From: Leptolyngbya sp. FACHB-321
GTDB taxonomy: Bacteria; Cyanobacteriota; Cyanobacteriia; Leptolyngbyales; Leptolyngbyaceae
Reading direction: 5' to 3'
NCBI RefSeq assembly: GCF_014695975.1
Contig: NZ_JACJPI010000083.1
Span: 1-64,000 of the forward strand
Length of the DNA stretch: 64,000 bases
Positions 1 to 9,282 of this stretch are shown here, one piece after another. The notes under the pieces are model-generated. The model made no database searches. It saw only the letters and a list, made by a program, of their open reading frames with translations, and was not told the DNA's origin. Within the stretch, counting starts at the first letter, position 1. The number at the start of each line of letters is the position of its first letter. The translations under genes were made by a program, and so were the position numbers.

Positions 1-453
1 GCAAAAAAGTGCTTCTAGACTAAGCATGAGGGCAAACCAGGCATGAGATTTTGCATTTTCAGCCTATCGGGTTTGCCCCTTTCTTGTCCCAGTTCTTATC
101 CCGAACTCAGGTTAATAAGCAAACCAGTCCTTAAACCTTCTTAAGTTTTTTCGTTCCCACAAAAGGGTAAAGTCAAAGACGACTTCTTAAATTACTCCAA
201 CGTTTGCGGCTTCACAGTGTTTGCGAGGCTGCTGGCGCTGTGAGTGAACCACTTTGTAGTGACATCAGCAACATGGCTTAGTCTGCTCTCAATCCAGAGC
301 AAACGGGTTGTGTGTCTTCTCGTGCGCATGTTCCGTCCCCTCGCCGATTCTGTCTTGTTAAGGATTTTGAGCTGAGTAGCTTCTCTGCGATCGAGGTGAT
401 GTGAACGCTTCACGCATTCTTCCAGACCGCTTCTAACTCTGGCTAAATAACTT
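1..453. other. Intergenic region upstream of pfkA
   Basis: No convincing gene is seen. A 73-codon reverse reading frame at 192-413 has no recognisable features and is judged to be chance. An inverted repeat pairs 30-38 with 70-78 (9 bp, loop of 31 nt) and is followed by a weak T-rich stretch. It could be the end of a transcript entering from the left, but this is a weak call. The remainder should hold the pfkA promoter; no clear -10/-35 pair could be assigned. Confidence 0.4.
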
Positions 454-1536
454 ATGGGAACTCAAAAACGAATTGGTATTTTGACGAGTGGTGGGGATTG
501 TGCTGGTTTAAATGCTGTCATTCGTGCGGTTGTGCATCACGCGGTCAATACCTACGGCTGGGAAGTGTTGGGCATTCGTCAGGCGACGCAGGGGTTGATG
601 GTGCGTCCACCCCTCGCAAGTAGTCTCACACCCGACAAAGTAGACCCGTTTTTAACGGCGGGTGGCACGATGCTGGGCACCACGAATAAGGGCAACCCCT
701 TTGCGTTTCCGATGCCAGATGGCAGCCTGCGCGATCGTTCCCATGAAATCATTGAAGGCTATCGTTTGCTCGGCTTGGATGCGCTCATTGGCATTGGCGG
801 CGATGGCAGTCTGGCGATTCTGCAACGGCTGGCGCAGCAGGGCAATTTGAATTTGGTTGGTATTCCCAAAACCATTGACAATGATGTGGGAGTCACCGAG
901 TTGTCGATCGGCTTTGATACGGCAGTCAGCATCGCGACAGAAGCGCTGGATCGCCTGCACTTTACTGCTGCCAGCCATAGCCGTGTCATGATTTTAGAGG
1001 TGATGGGACGGGATGCAGGGCATATTGCCATCAGTGCAGGTATTGCAGGCGGAGCCGATATTATCTTGATTCCCGAAATTCCTTACACCATTAATGGGAT
1101 TTGTCAGGCAATTAAACAACGTCAGGAAGCAGGCAAAAACTATTGCCTGGTGATTGTGGCAGAAGCGGTTCGCACCGAAGCGGGTGAGTCGGTCACGCTG
1201 GATTCTGATGTGGAGCAGTGTCGGTTGGGTGGCATTGGTCAATATCTCTCGAAGCAAATTTGTAGCCGCATTGATGCCGAAACGCGCGTGACTGTTTTAG
1301 GTCATATTCAGCGTGGTGGTACACCCTCACCGCTCGATCGCCTCATTGGCGCGACGTTTGGCGTAGCAGCCGTGGATCTAATCGCGGAGGAAAAGTACGA
1401 TCGCGTGGTCACGTGGCAGAATCGGCACGTCAGGAGTGTGTCGATCCGTGAAGCGATTTTGCACTATGCCGCCGTGAATCCTGAAGGCACGCTGGTAAAA
1501 ACGGCACGGGGACTGAATATCTATTTAGGAGACTAA
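454..1536 (+). CDS. pfkA: 6-phosphofructokinase
   Basis: Phosphorylates fructose 6-phosphate to fructose 1,6-bisphosphate, the committed step of cytosolic glycolysis. The 360-residue length is normal for the PfkA family. Visible motifs are the N-terminal nucleotide loop TSGGDCAGLN (11-20), GGDGS (115-119), PKTIDND (138-144, with catalytic Asp142) and MGRDAGHIA near 185. Family knowledge: Gly in GGDGS marks ATP-type enzymes, while PPi-type enzymes have GGDDT. The Lys of PKTIDND is shared with PPi-type and some actinobacterial ATP enzymes, so this is a Gly104/Lys124 hybrid in E. coli numbering. The phosphoryl donor is therefore probably a nucleotide, but this is inference. The gene is alone on its strand and converges with puuE across a hairpin. 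Confidence 0.93.
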   Translation: MGTQKRIGILTSGGDCAGLNAVIRAVVHHAVNTYGWEVLGIRQATQGLMVRPPLASSLTPDKVDPFLTAGGTMLGTTNKGNPFAFPMPDGSLRDRSHEIIEGYRLLGLDALIGIGGDGSLAILQRLAQQGNLNLVGIPKTIDNDVGVTELSIGFDTAVSIATEALDRLHFTAASHSRVMILEVMGRDAGHIAISAGIAGGADIILIPEIPYTINGICQAIKQRQEAGKNYCLVIVAEAVRTEAGESVTLDSDVEQCRLGGIGQYLSKQICSRIDAETRVTVLGHIQRGGTPSPLDRLIGATFGVAAVDLIAEEKYDRVVTWQNRHVRSVSIREAILHYAAVNPEGTLVKTARGLNIYLGD

Positions 1537-1546
1537 ACGGATAAGC

Positions 1547-1581
1547 GCAGATAGGAGAGTACAATTGCCCCTCCCATCTGC
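1547..1581. terminator. Hairpin between convergent pfkA and puuE
   Basis: An 11-bp inverted repeat (1547-1557 with 1571-1581, one mismatch) has a 13-nt loop and lies between the convergent stop codons. A short T-containing run follows on the + strand. It could end transcripts from both sides; the poly-T signal is weak. Confidence 0.5.
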
Positions 1582-1588
1582 ACTTTCC

Positions 1589-2494
1589 TCATGGCTGGTG
1601 GTGTTCATGCCAGTGGCGGGCAATATCAAGGCGGCGGCAGAGCCAAACGCGATCGTGCTTTTGTACGTAATCCAGAAATCTAGCTAACGAGGCAGCGCGT
1701 CCCGGTCGCCCTACCAAACGGCAATGTAGTCCAACACTCATCATTTTTGGTGCGGTGTCACCTTCGGCATAGAGTACATCAAAGGCATCGCGCAGGTAGG
1801 CAAAAAACTGATCGCCTGAGTTGAAGCCCTGAACGCTGGCAAAGCGCATATCGTTGTTATCCAGCGTGTAGGGAATGACCAGGTGAGGCTTGCCATAGTC
1901 ATGCACCCAGTAGGGCAAATCATCACCGTAACTATCGGCATCGTAGAGAAAACTGCCTTCTTCTACAACCAGTCGGCGCGTATGGGGGCTGGTTCTGCCC
2001 GTATACCAACCGAGGGGGCGATCGCCCGTGACCTTTGTGTGCAGGTCGATCGCTTTCTGCAAATGCTCTCGCTCTGCCGCTTCACCAAAATATTTGTAGT
2101 CAATCCAGCGGTAGCCGTGGCTAGCAATTTCCCAGTCTGCTTCTAGCATGGCAGCCACCGCTTCGGGATTTCGCTCTAGTGCCATTGCCACACCATAGAC
2201 CGTGACAGGAATTTCGCGCTGCATAAACATGCGATGCAGTCGCCAAAAGCCCGATCGACTACCGTACTCGTAACATGACTCCATATTCATGTGTCGGATG
2301 CCATGAAGCGGCACTGCGCCGACAATCTCAGACAAAAACGTTTCTGAGGCAGCATCACCATGCAGAATGCAGGTTTCGCCCCCTTCCTCATAGTTAATGA
2401 CAAACTGCACGGCAACCCGCGCCTGCTTTTGCCATTTGGGATCGGGGGTGTGTTGTCCATAGCCCACCATGTCGCGGGGATAATGTTCTGGCAT
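1589..2494 (-). CDS. puuE: Allantoinase of the PuuE type (polysaccharide-deacetylase fold)
   Basis: Predicted to hydrolyse allantoin to allantoate in purine degradation. The protein of 301 residues opens with PEHYPRDMVGYGQHTPDP and has the deacetylase-like core, with FVINYEEGGE near 32-41, EIASHGYRWIDY near 142-153 and SVGLHCRLVGRPGR near 253-266. These are features of the PuuE branch, in which many canonical NodB metal-site residues are altered. This separates it from chitin or peptidoglycan deacetylases. uraD, which makes allantoin, lies about 1 kb further on the same strand and supports the assignment. A generic polysaccharide deacetylase is the main alternative. Confidence 0.85.
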   Translation of the reverse strand: MPEHYPRDMVGYGQHTPDPKWQKQARVAVQFVINYEEGGETCILHGDAASETFLSEIVGAVPLHGIRHMNMESCYEYGSRSGFWRLHRMFMQREIPVTVYGVAMALERNPEAVAAMLEADWEIASHGYRWIDYKYFGEAAEREHLQKAIDLHTKVTGDRPLGWYTGRTSPHTRRLVVEEGSFLYDADSYGDDLPYWVHDYGKPHLVIPYTLDNNDMRFASVQGFNSGDQFFAYLRDAFDVLYAEGDTAPKMMSVGLHCRLVGRPGRAASLARFLDYVQKHDRVWLCRRLDIARHWHEHHQP

Positions 2495-2725
2495 AGAGAA
2501 GGTTGAATGAGCAAGTGCCTGAGTGTTCTAAAGCTGAGTGCTTTGGATGCGAGTGTACCGCGATCGACCCTGCCAAAATGCATCACAAGACGCACGTTTG
2601 CTTGCGAAGTTATGTCTTGATTTCTGTCTATCAACCTTCAGCTTTAAACTCAATGCTGGCGGCTGATCACTGACTACTAACAAGCATGGCAAGATTGAAC
2701 TAACTGAAGTCTCTCTGGAGGCGTT

Positions 2726-3276
2726 ATGACTCTCACTGTTAAGGATCTGGAAAAGATACAGGAGCGAATCCCTGACCACCGTTTGGAGTTGGTGGCTGGA
2801 GAAGTTATTGTCATGAGTCCATCAGGCTACGAATCTGACGAGGTTACATCTGAATTCAGCGCACAGCTACGCAACTGGGTTAGACCCCGTAAGCTAGGAC
2901 GGATCACTGGGTCGAGTGCTGGGTTTAATTTGCCAAATGCCGATACTCGTGCGTCTAATGTGTCGTTTGTGCAGGCAGAGCGGTTGCGTCGTAGCCCTCG
3001 CAACTTTGCAGAACTAGCGCCCGATTTGATGGTGGAAGTGAAGTCGCCTATGGACAGACAGCTTGACGAAACTGCGAGAGAAGATTGACGTGTTTTTAGA
3101 AGCAGGCACAAAAGTAGGGATTCTGATTAAGCCAGAGCAGCGCTGGATGGAGGTGCGGCGATCGCTTTAGACACCTGTTAACTTTGCAGGATGGCGATGT
3201 GTTAACCGTTCCCGATTTACTCTGTGGTTAGGAGTTGTTGATTAGTGAACTGTTGTGGTCGCCAGAGTTTGACTGA
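2726..3276 (+). pseudogene. Uma2-family (DUF820) nuclease-like gene, inactivated
   Basis: The first frame (2726-3088, 120 codons) reads like the Uma2 N-terminus: RLELVAGEVIVMSPSG, then LAPDLMVEVKSP with the E-x-K of the PD-(D/E)xK fold. It shifts at about 3062; the next frame continues with LTKLREKIDVFLEAG and KPEQRWMEVRRSL. A second shift near 3165 restores LTLQDGDVLTVPDLLCG. A TAG at 3229-3231 stands where most homologues have Trp, and the frame then reads ELLISELLWSPEFD to a stop at 3274-3276. With two frameshifts and a nonsense codon the gene is dead. The usual acidic residue before VSF is also lost (RASNVSF). An intact relative lies at 54346. Confidence 0.85.
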
Positions 3277-3455
3277 GCGCTTAACACTCATCCGACCGGG
3301 TGAGTGGAAAATCACCTGATGCGGTAGCCTGTGCAGAGGAAGGTGCCGTCGTCCACAAACCCTATTCTGAAAGCATCGATCAAGTACTTCAGGTACAAAC
3401 GGTCTGAGACCTGGCAGCTCCCTGTCGGGTCTTTTCTGTTTACAGACTGATCGCT

Positions 3456-3959
3456 TCAGGTATCTGTCAGCAACATCGCTAGACGCAAGCGGGCAATCTG
3501 CGTAATTTCAGTCAGCGCTTGCTTGACTTCCGCCTCAGGCGTATGGTGCAAGCGTCGATCGAACGCTTCCAAAATGCTAGCTTTAGTATGCAGTTTGACG
3601 GCGATGATAAACGGGAAGCCAAACTTTTCTTTGTAGGCTTGATTAAGCGTATGGAAGCGATCGTATTCCTCTGCTGTCAGTCGATCTAACCCTGCGCCTG
3701 CCTGCTCTTGCACTGAGGCATCCGCCATTTTTGCCTTGCTGCCCAAGTCGGGATGTGCCCGAATCAACGTTAGCCGTTCAGCCTGCGTCATGGCATTTAC
3801 CACATCGATCATCGCCTGGTACAGGTCTGTGATATCTGTAAACGGGCGCTGTGTCCAGGCTTCTCTAGCAATAGTTGGTGTAGCCTCAAATACTGCTCCC
3901 AGAGTTGCTACAAAAGCATCCTGACTCATTTGATTTAGCTGAGTGATCGAGTATGGCAT
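3456..3959 (-). CDS. uraD: 2-oxo-4-hydroxy-4-carboxy-5-ureidoimidazoline (OHCU) decarboxylase
   Basis: Third enzyme of urate breakdown: it decarboxylates OHCU to S-allantoin in the cytoplasm. The ATG at 3959 gives MPYSITQLNQMS and a 167-residue protein, the family size. An upstream in-frame ATG at 4013 would add 18 atypical residues. Signature segments are REAWTQRPF, LIRAHPDLGSKA (with the conserved His-Pro pair), FHTLNQAYKEKFGFPFI and the C-terminal EITQIARLRL helix. It works with the PuuE-like allantoinase at 1589-2494. No urate oxidase or HIU hydrolase is visible in this window. Confidence 0.92.
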   Translation of the reverse strand: MPYSITQLNQMSQDAFVATLGAVFEATPTIAREAWTQRPFTDITDLYQAMIDVVNAMTQAERLTLIRAHPDLGSKAKMADASVQEQAGAGLDRLTAEEYDRFHTLNQAYKEKFGFPFIIAVKLHTKASILEAFDRRLHHTPEAEVKQALTEITQIARLRLAMLLTDT

Positions 3960-4486
3960 AGCAACTACAGCGTGCCTGAGGCAGCGAAAAACAGCGTCAG
4001 AGAAAAAGATCAAACGTATCGTACCGCCGTCTGACTCCTGCTAAGTTATTGACCATATTGAGTCTGGTATGAGCTGATCGCGCGATCGCTATTGTTTTAG
4101 ACTACCACCGCAGCCAGAGACAGAGTGTTGGGACTTAAACCAACGAGCGGACATTCTGCTCGATCGCTTTAGCTGGTTCGGTAGGCATATTGGAAGCGAT
4201 CGCTTGCAGGCAGCAACCTTTCAGGCAACAACAGTAGGATAGCAAAGCAAACGCTAACGATTCGCAAGCGGTTTGGCTGCATCATTGGAAACTTAAAGAA
4301 ACAGGATTATGAAAGCAAAAACCTGTCTTTTGGGTAGCACAGAAGCAGTTTCAGGATAGCGAAATTTCCAAAACGCTTCTTAACTAGCACCAAGCCAGCG
4401 ATCAAAAATCTGCTTACAATTTCAAAACTTCTTAAATTCCTCTAGAATTGCTGACTAGCTATTTTAGAAAGCATTCACAATTCGTT
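3960..4486. other. Intergenic region between divergent uraD and ROK kinase
   Basis: About 0.5 kb with several GATCGC/HIP1-like octamers and no supported reading frame. It must contain the promoters of both divergent genes; no specific operator was recognised. Confidence 0.4.
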
Positions 4487-5419
4487 ATGGGCATAGACGC
4501 TGCTGAAAAGAACCTTCCGGCTCAAGCTTTGGAGCAGGTTTTAGGCATTGATCTGGGCGGCAGCGCCATCAAGCTTGGACGGTTTAGCCATGATGGCAAT
4601 TGTTTGCAGTCGTTGACTGTGCCTACGCCTCAGCCCGCCACACCGGATGCTGTATTGACTGCTATGGCCGAGGCGATCGCCCAGGTGGATCCAAAACGCC
4701 AAGCAAGCGCGATCGGGGTGGGTACACCTGGTCCTACCGATGCCACTGGACGCATTGCCCGGATTGCCATCAACCTCCCTGACTGGCACGATATTCCACT
4801 GGCAGACTGGCTCGAAACGAAAACAGGCTGCCCGACTGCGATCGCCAACGATGCTAACTGTGCCGGTTTAGGCGAGGCGTGGCTGGGAGCCGGTCGCTGG
4901 TATCGCCATTCCATCCTGCTGACGCTGGGCACAGGCGTTGGTGGCGCAATTATTCTCGATGGCAGGCTGTTTACAGGGCACCACGGCGCGGCTGGTGAAT
5001 TAGGTTTGATTACAATTAACGCCGATGGTCCCGTTTGCAACAGCGGTAATCACGGTTCTCTGGAGCAGTACGCCTCGGTGCAGGCAATCCGACGACGAAC
5101 AGGCATGGAGCCAGACAAATTAAGCAAACTAGCAGCAGAAGGCGATGCTAAGGCGTTGGCGTTCTGGCACGACTATGGACGCGATCTGGGCGCAGGACTG
5201 GCAAGTTTGATTTATGTGCTGACCCCAGAGGCGATCGTCATTGGGGGTGGTGTTAGCGCCAGTGCCGATCTGTTCTTTCCAGCCGTGCTAGCAGAAATTG
5301 AACGTCGCGTGCTGCATAGCTCTCGTTCTGGTTTGCAACTACTACGGGCAGAATTGGGCAATCAGGCAGGTATGGTCGGTGCTGCTCGACTGGCGTGGCA
5401 AAAGCAGCTCGAGGGCTAA
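4487..5419 (+). CDS. ROK-family sugar kinase (glucokinase-like)
   Basis: Likely ATP-dependent hexose kinase. The ATG at 4487 is preferred over a TTG at 4448 and gives about 310 residues. The phosphate-1 loop is VLGIDLGGSAIKLGRF near 19-34. GVGTPGPTD, the ANDANCAGLGEAWLGAG block with catalytic Asp, LTLGTGVGGAII and IVIGGGVSAS are all present. The ROK zinc signature is unusual: the motif normally reading GELGH...CxCGxxGCxE is here GELGL followed by CNSGNHGSLE. The zinc His and two of three Cys are missing, so the structural zinc is probably absent. ROK repressors are excluded because there is no N-terminal helix-turn-helix. The substrate is inferred. Confidence 0.85.
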   Translation: MGIDAAEKNLPAQALEQVLGIDLGGSAIKLGRFSHDGNCLQSLTVPTPQPATPDAVLTAMAEAIAQVDPKRQASAIGVGTPGPTDATGRIARIAINLPDWHDIPLADWLETKTGCPTAIANDANCAGLGEAWLGAGRWYRHSILLTLGTGVGGAIILDGRLFTGHHGAAGELGLITINADGPVCNSGNHGSLEQYASVQAIRRRTGMEPDKLSKLAAEGDAKALAFWHDYGRDLGAGLASLIYVLTPEAIVIGGGVSASADLFFPAVLAEIERRVLHSSRSGLQLLRAELGNQAGMVGAARLAWQKQLEG

Positions 5420-5946
5420 CTCGGCTTCCAGGTCCTACAGTGAAGCTGCTTGGAAAGAATATCAAAGCTTGTTTGATCTAAAGCTTTAATATCCCACCAA
5501 TAACGTTCTCCCAAATATACTGTATACTCTTCGCCTTTATAGTTTTTGGGAAACTCGGCAAGGCAGAAACTGTCTATGCTCAATGGTATGGTTACGTTCC
5601 TAGATTCACCAGGTTTCAGATTTTTAATGGGTCGGAAAGCCATTAGTTTGCTGTTGCTGAGTTCTTTAGGAGTAATGCTCATGTTGTAGATCATAATTCT
5701 CACAAAGACCTTATCAATCTCGCTTTTCCCTGTATTTAAAGCTGTTCCTTCAAACTGTGGAACACCGTTATGCGGGGGGAGTTGTTTTAGGTTAAGTTCG
5801 ATATCATCTACTGAAGTATTCTTGCAGCCACCCAAAGCTACAATACCAATTAACAAAAAGGAGATCCAAAGATGAAGGAAATCCAAAGATGTGTGCTGTT
5901 TTCTACAATCCTGACTTAGGTTTCTACCAGCTCTACTTTCTTGCAT
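5416..5946 (-). CDS. Hypothetical lipoprotein with FxLYD-like beta domain
   Basis: 176 residues. A hydrophobic segment (about 27-41) ends in the lipobox LGGC at Cys41, so the mature protein is probably lipid-anchored in the envelope. The first 25 residues are long for a signal peptide, so the true start may lie further in. The mature part has FEGTALNTGKSEIDKVFVRI and LKPGESRNVTIPL, the pattern of FxLYD-type beta-sandwich proteins. That family link is tentative and no function is known. It overlaps the convergent ROK kinase stop by four bases. The gene is visibly AT-richer than its neighbours, which may indicate recent acquisition. Confidence 0.6.
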   Translation of the reverse strand: MQESRAGRNLSQDCRKQHTSLDFLHLWISFLLIGIVALGGCKNTSVDDIELNLKQLPPHNGVPQFEGTALNTGKSEIDKVFVRIMIYNMSITPKELSNSKLMAFRPIKNLKPGESRNVTIPLSIDSFCLAEFPKNYKGEEYTVYLGERYWWDIKALDQTSFDILSKQLHCRTWKPS

Positions 5947-6105
5947 TACAACGCTTTGAGTCTCAAAATCTTGTGGCGGTTCTTCACTGCTACATCACAA
6001 CGTAACAGGGAAGAACCACTCAGTAGCACTGGCATAGTCTTAACTTAAGGATCGACTCACTTGCTACGGATTTAAGCTTCGTACGATGCGGTTTTGTTTA
6101 CTTGC

Positions 6106-7014
6106 TTATTGCAACCTCAATTTCTCCAACACCGATCGCGTCGAAACGATATGACGATCGAGTCCAAGCTGTTTTGGCTCAACGCCAAGCGCCAGGGCGA
6201 TCAGTTGTGGCAGATGCAGCACGGGCAGCCCCAGTTTTTGCCCAATCACTTTTTCGACCTCCGGTTGACGTGAATCGAGGTTCAGGTGGCAGAGAGGACA
6301 GGGCGTCACGATACAGTCAGCACCTTGCGCGATCGCCTCCTGGATGTGCATTCCTGCCATCTTAAAAGATTGGTCTGTGGCATAGCTGGAGAGCGGCCAC
6401 CCACAGCATTGAGTCCGTCCGCGATAGTCAACGGGTGTCGCGCCGATCGTCCGAAATACGTTCTCCATTGACTGGGGATTAAAGGGGTCGTCGAAGGGTA
6501 GCTGGTCCTGAGCGCGCAGCAAATAGCAGCCATAAAAGGCAGCGCATTTCAGCCCCTCAAGCTTACGAGTGACTTTTTGAGCCAGCGCTTCTAAGCCATA
6601 GTCGCCCACGATCGCCCAGAGCAAGTGTGTGACATCGGTACTGCCCTTATAAGGCGAACAGCCTTCCTGCTGAAGCAACCCGTTGATGCGATCGACGTAA
6701 GCAGGGTCACTCGTCTGGCGTTCCTTAAGACGCTCATCCACGTGCCCAATCACTCCTTGACAGGTACTGCAATGGGTCAGTAGCGGCAAATTTAACGACT
6801 CTGCCAGCGCAATATTGCGGGCGTTGACGGTATCTTCCAAGAACTGCGAATCTTCCTTAAAGGTGCCAGAACCACAGCAGGATGCTTTTTTAAGCTCGAC
6901 AAGTTCGATGCCTAATGCCTGAGTCAGTGCTTGCGTTGATTGATATAGTTCGCGACAAGCGCCTTGAGCAACACAACCAGGAAAGTAAGCGTATTTGAGC
7001 GGTAACGATGGCAT
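6106..7014 (-). CDS. HdrB-like CCG-domain iron-sulfur protein
   Basis: 302 residues with two CCG (DUF224) domains. The first has Cys in YFPGCVAQGA, then SCCGSGTF and HCSTCQG. The second has FYGCYLLR, QCCGWPLSS and PCPLCHLN. This pattern binds noncubane [4Fe-4S] clusters in heterodisulfide reductase subunit B and in the SdhE/SdhC-like anchor of some succinate dehydrogenases. Cyanobacteria lack methanogen heterodisulfide chemistry, so a role in succinate:quinone or thiol-disulfide electron transfer is more likely. There is no partner gene here to decide. It is a single gene, cytoplasmic or peripheral to the membrane. Confidence 0.85.
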   Translation of the reverse strand: MPSLPLKYAYFPGCVAQGACRELYQSTQALTQALGIELVELKKASCCGSGTFKEDSQFLEDTVNARNIALAESLNLPLLTHCSTCQGVIGHVDERLKERQTSDPAYVDRINGLLQQEGCSPYKGSTDVTHLLWAIVGDYGLEALAQKVTRKLEGLKCAAFYGCYLLRAQDQLPFDDPFNPQSMENVFRTIGATPVDYRGRTQCCGWPLSSYATDQSFKMAGMHIQEAIAQGADCIVTPCPLCHLNLDSRQPEVEKVIGQKLGLPVLHLPQLIALALGVEPKQLGLDRHIVSTRSVLEKLRLQ

Positions 7015-7514
7015 AGTCGGTGGGGGTAGAGTGTGGGGAGCCGGATGTAAAGAGGTAAACTTCGAGGTGAGCGTTCGATCAATGTGCGCAATTAAAGGGT
7101 GCTGAACCGAAAATTTGTAGAGTATGGGGGAAGCACAACCCCTTTACCAAAACTGACGAGCTACTAAGATATTTTGCACGTTCTTAACGATCATTGTCTT
7201 TTTAGCGACTGCCGAGGATCCTTTGCGACTACTAAGAAAGCAGCCTCAGTCTGCCCTTAATGGTTGCTAGAGTGGCGTTTCGACACAACCGTCTTCCTGT
7301 TTTTTGTCCCTTGACTGATGTGCCTTCATTTTCAGAGTCACTTAGGAAAGCGTCTGGGAATGATTCGGACGATCGCGCTTTCAGATAAGATCAGGAAATG
7401 TTTGTAATTGCTCAAAGGGGCAGTACGAGTCTTAAACCGCTCGGATTACCATTTACTAAGCGTTCAAGCATTTTGAAAAAGATAACGTTGCCGCTGCATT
7501 GATTGAGGAAGCTT
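7015..7514. other. Intergenic region upstream of acpP
   Basis: Half a kilobase between the divergent HdrB-like gene and acpP. No reading frame, RNA gene or strong hairpin is seen. It should hold the promoter of the fatty-acid operon. A purine-rich GAGGAAG ribosome-binding site sits just before the acpP ATG. Confidence 0.4.
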
Positions 7515-7769
7515 ATGACCACCGAGACAGAAATTTTTGAGAAAGTCCAGAAGATTGTGGCTGATCAGCTAGGTGTTGAAATCAGTGAAGTCAAGCCAGA
7601 AGCTAGCTTTGCCAACGATCTAGGAGCCGATTCCCTTGATACCGTCGAGTTGGTCATGGCACTGGAAGAAGAATTTGAGATCGAAATTCCCGACGAAGCG
7701 GCAGAAGAGATTGCTACTGTCAAATCTGCTGTAGACTACATCAGCAATAAGGTCTCAGCGTCGGCTTAG
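7515..7769 (+). CDS. acpP: Acyl carrier protein
   Basis: 84-residue acidic carrier of acyl chains for fatty-acid synthesis. The motif [12 protein letters not shown] contains the Ser that receives 4'-phosphopantetheine. The start is the ATG at 7515 after a GAGGAAG ribosome-binding site, giving [12 protein letters not shown]; an in-frame TTG at 7503 is unlikely. fabF follows 180 bp later on the same strand, as in other cyanobacteria (acpP-fabF-tkt order). The spacer carries a short direct repeat of GTGAACA and an inverted copy near 7854-7862. Confidence 0.97.
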   Translation: MTTETEIFEKVQKIVADQLGVEISEVKPEASFANDLGADSLDTVELVMALEEEFEIEIPDEAAEEIATVKSAVDYISNKVSASA

Positions 7770-7949
7770 GTACAGTAGGAAGTGAACAGTGAACAGCAAA
7801 GCTCTATTCTAATCGTTGATTCTGAGAGTCATTGAAGAATTGATGGCAGAAGTCTGTTCACTGAATCTCTCACTAAGACCTGAAGCCTCTTCACCGTTTT
7901 TGTGTTTCTTTGTTCTGCATTCTGGGTATCGACCCCTATCGTTGAAGCC

Positions 7950-9200
7950 ATGACAAATAGTGACCGTAAGCGCGTTGTCGTTACAGGACTCGGCGCGATT
8001 ACACCAATCGGAAATACCTTAACTGCTTACTGGGACGGCTTGTTAAGCGGACAGAATGGCATTGGTCCCATTACGCTTTTTGATGCGTCTCGGCATGAGT
8101 GTCGCATTGCTGGAGAAGTGAAAGGGTTTGATCCGCACGCCTACATGGATCGTAAAGAAGCCAAGCGGATGGATCGGTTTGCCCAGTTTGGTGTGTCTGC
8201 TAGCAAGCAGGCGATCGCCGATGCCCAGTTTGTCATCAACGATCTGAATGCAGAACAAGTCGGCGTGTTGATTGGCACTGGCATTGGCGGGTTGAAAGTG
8301 CTGGAAGATCAGCAAGAAATCAATCTGACGAAGGGACCCGATCGCTGTAGCCCCTTCATGATTCCAATGATGATTGCCAATATGGCAGCAGGATTGACCG
8401 CTATTCATACAGGCGCTAAGGGACCCAATTCCTGCTCTGTAACGGCCTGTGCTGCGGGGTCAAATGCGATCGGTGATGCCTTTCGGCTTGTGCAAAACGG
8501 TTATGCTCAGGCAATGATTTGCGGTGGCACCGAAGCTGCTGTCACGTCTCTCTCCGTCGCTGGCTTTGCCGCCTGTAAAGCGATGTCTACTCGCAATGAC
8601 GATCCAGCCCATGCCAGCCGTCCCTTTGACAAAAGCCGAGATGGTTTCGTGCTTGGTGAAGGCAGCGGCATTTTGATTCTCGAAGAACTGGAACACGCTC
8701 TGGCAAGAGGTGCCCGTATCTACGCTGAAATTGTCGGCTACGGTGCCACCTGTGATGCGTACCACATTACCTCTCCGGTTCCCGGTGGCGAGGGTGCTGC
8801 ACGAGCGATTTCTCTCGCGCTGAAAGACGCTAACCTTACGCCCGACCAAGTGAGCTATATCAACGCTCATGGCACTAGCACGCCAGCCAACGACTCGACT
8901 GAGACGGCAGCAATGAAAAAGGTGCTGGGCGACCACGCTTACAAGATTACTGTCAGTTCGACCAAATCGATGACAGGACATCTTCTGGGTGGCTCTGGTG
9001 GCATTGAAGCGGTGGCAGCAGTGATGGCTGTGGCAAATGATCGCGTTCCCCCTACTATCAATCTCGATAACCCTGACCCCGATTGTGACCTGGACTACGT
9101 GCCTCATCACAGCCGTGAGCAGATAGTAAACGTAGCGCTGTCCAATTCTTTTGGATTTGGTGGACATAACGTTACTTTGGCATTCAAAAAATATCGCTAG
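7950..9200 (+). CDS. fabF: 3-oxoacyl-[acyl-carrier-protein] synthase II
   Basis: Condenses malonyl-ACP with growing acyl-ACP chains. The ATG at 7950 ([15 protein letters not shown]) is chosen because the in-frame extension upstream is unlike the family. The 416 residues match FabF. The catalytic triad is visible: Cys167 in TACAAG, His in [11 protein letters not shown] and His in [10 protein letters not shown], plus the C-terminal NSFGFGGHN loop. It is probably co-transcribed with acpP upstream and with the transketolase-like gene 82 bp downstream. Confidence 0.97.
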   Translation: MTNSDRKRVVVTGLGAITPIGNTLTAYWDGLLSGQNGIGPITLFDASRHECRIAGEVKGFDPHAYMDRKEAKRMDRFAQFGVSASKQAIADAQFVINDLNAEQVGVLIGTGIGGLKVLEDQQEINLTKGPDRCSPFMIPMMIANMAAGLTAIHTGAKGPNSCSVTACAAGSNAIGDAFRLVQNGYAQAMICGGTEAAVTSLSVAGFAACKAMSTRNDDPAHASRPFDKSRDGFVLGEGSGILILEELEHALARGARIYAEIVGYGATCDAYHITSPVPGGEGAARAISLALKDANLTPDQVSYINAHGTSTPANDSTETAAMKKVLGDHAYKITVSSTKSMTGHLLGGSGGIEAVAAVMAVANDRVPPTINLDNPDPDCDLDYVPHHSREQIVNVALSNSFGFGGHNVTLAFKKYR

Positions 9201-9282
9201 TCTCTCTAGTGGTAGTCTTTGCTTTTGCTCTATTGAACTTCGTGCTCGTTTGCCTCACATTGCCCTATTCAGGATCTAACCT

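Noticed and set aside
8460-9167. 235-codon reverse frame inside fabF
   Set aside because: Lies fully within fabF, whose active-site residues are all present; the reverse product has no protein-family features.
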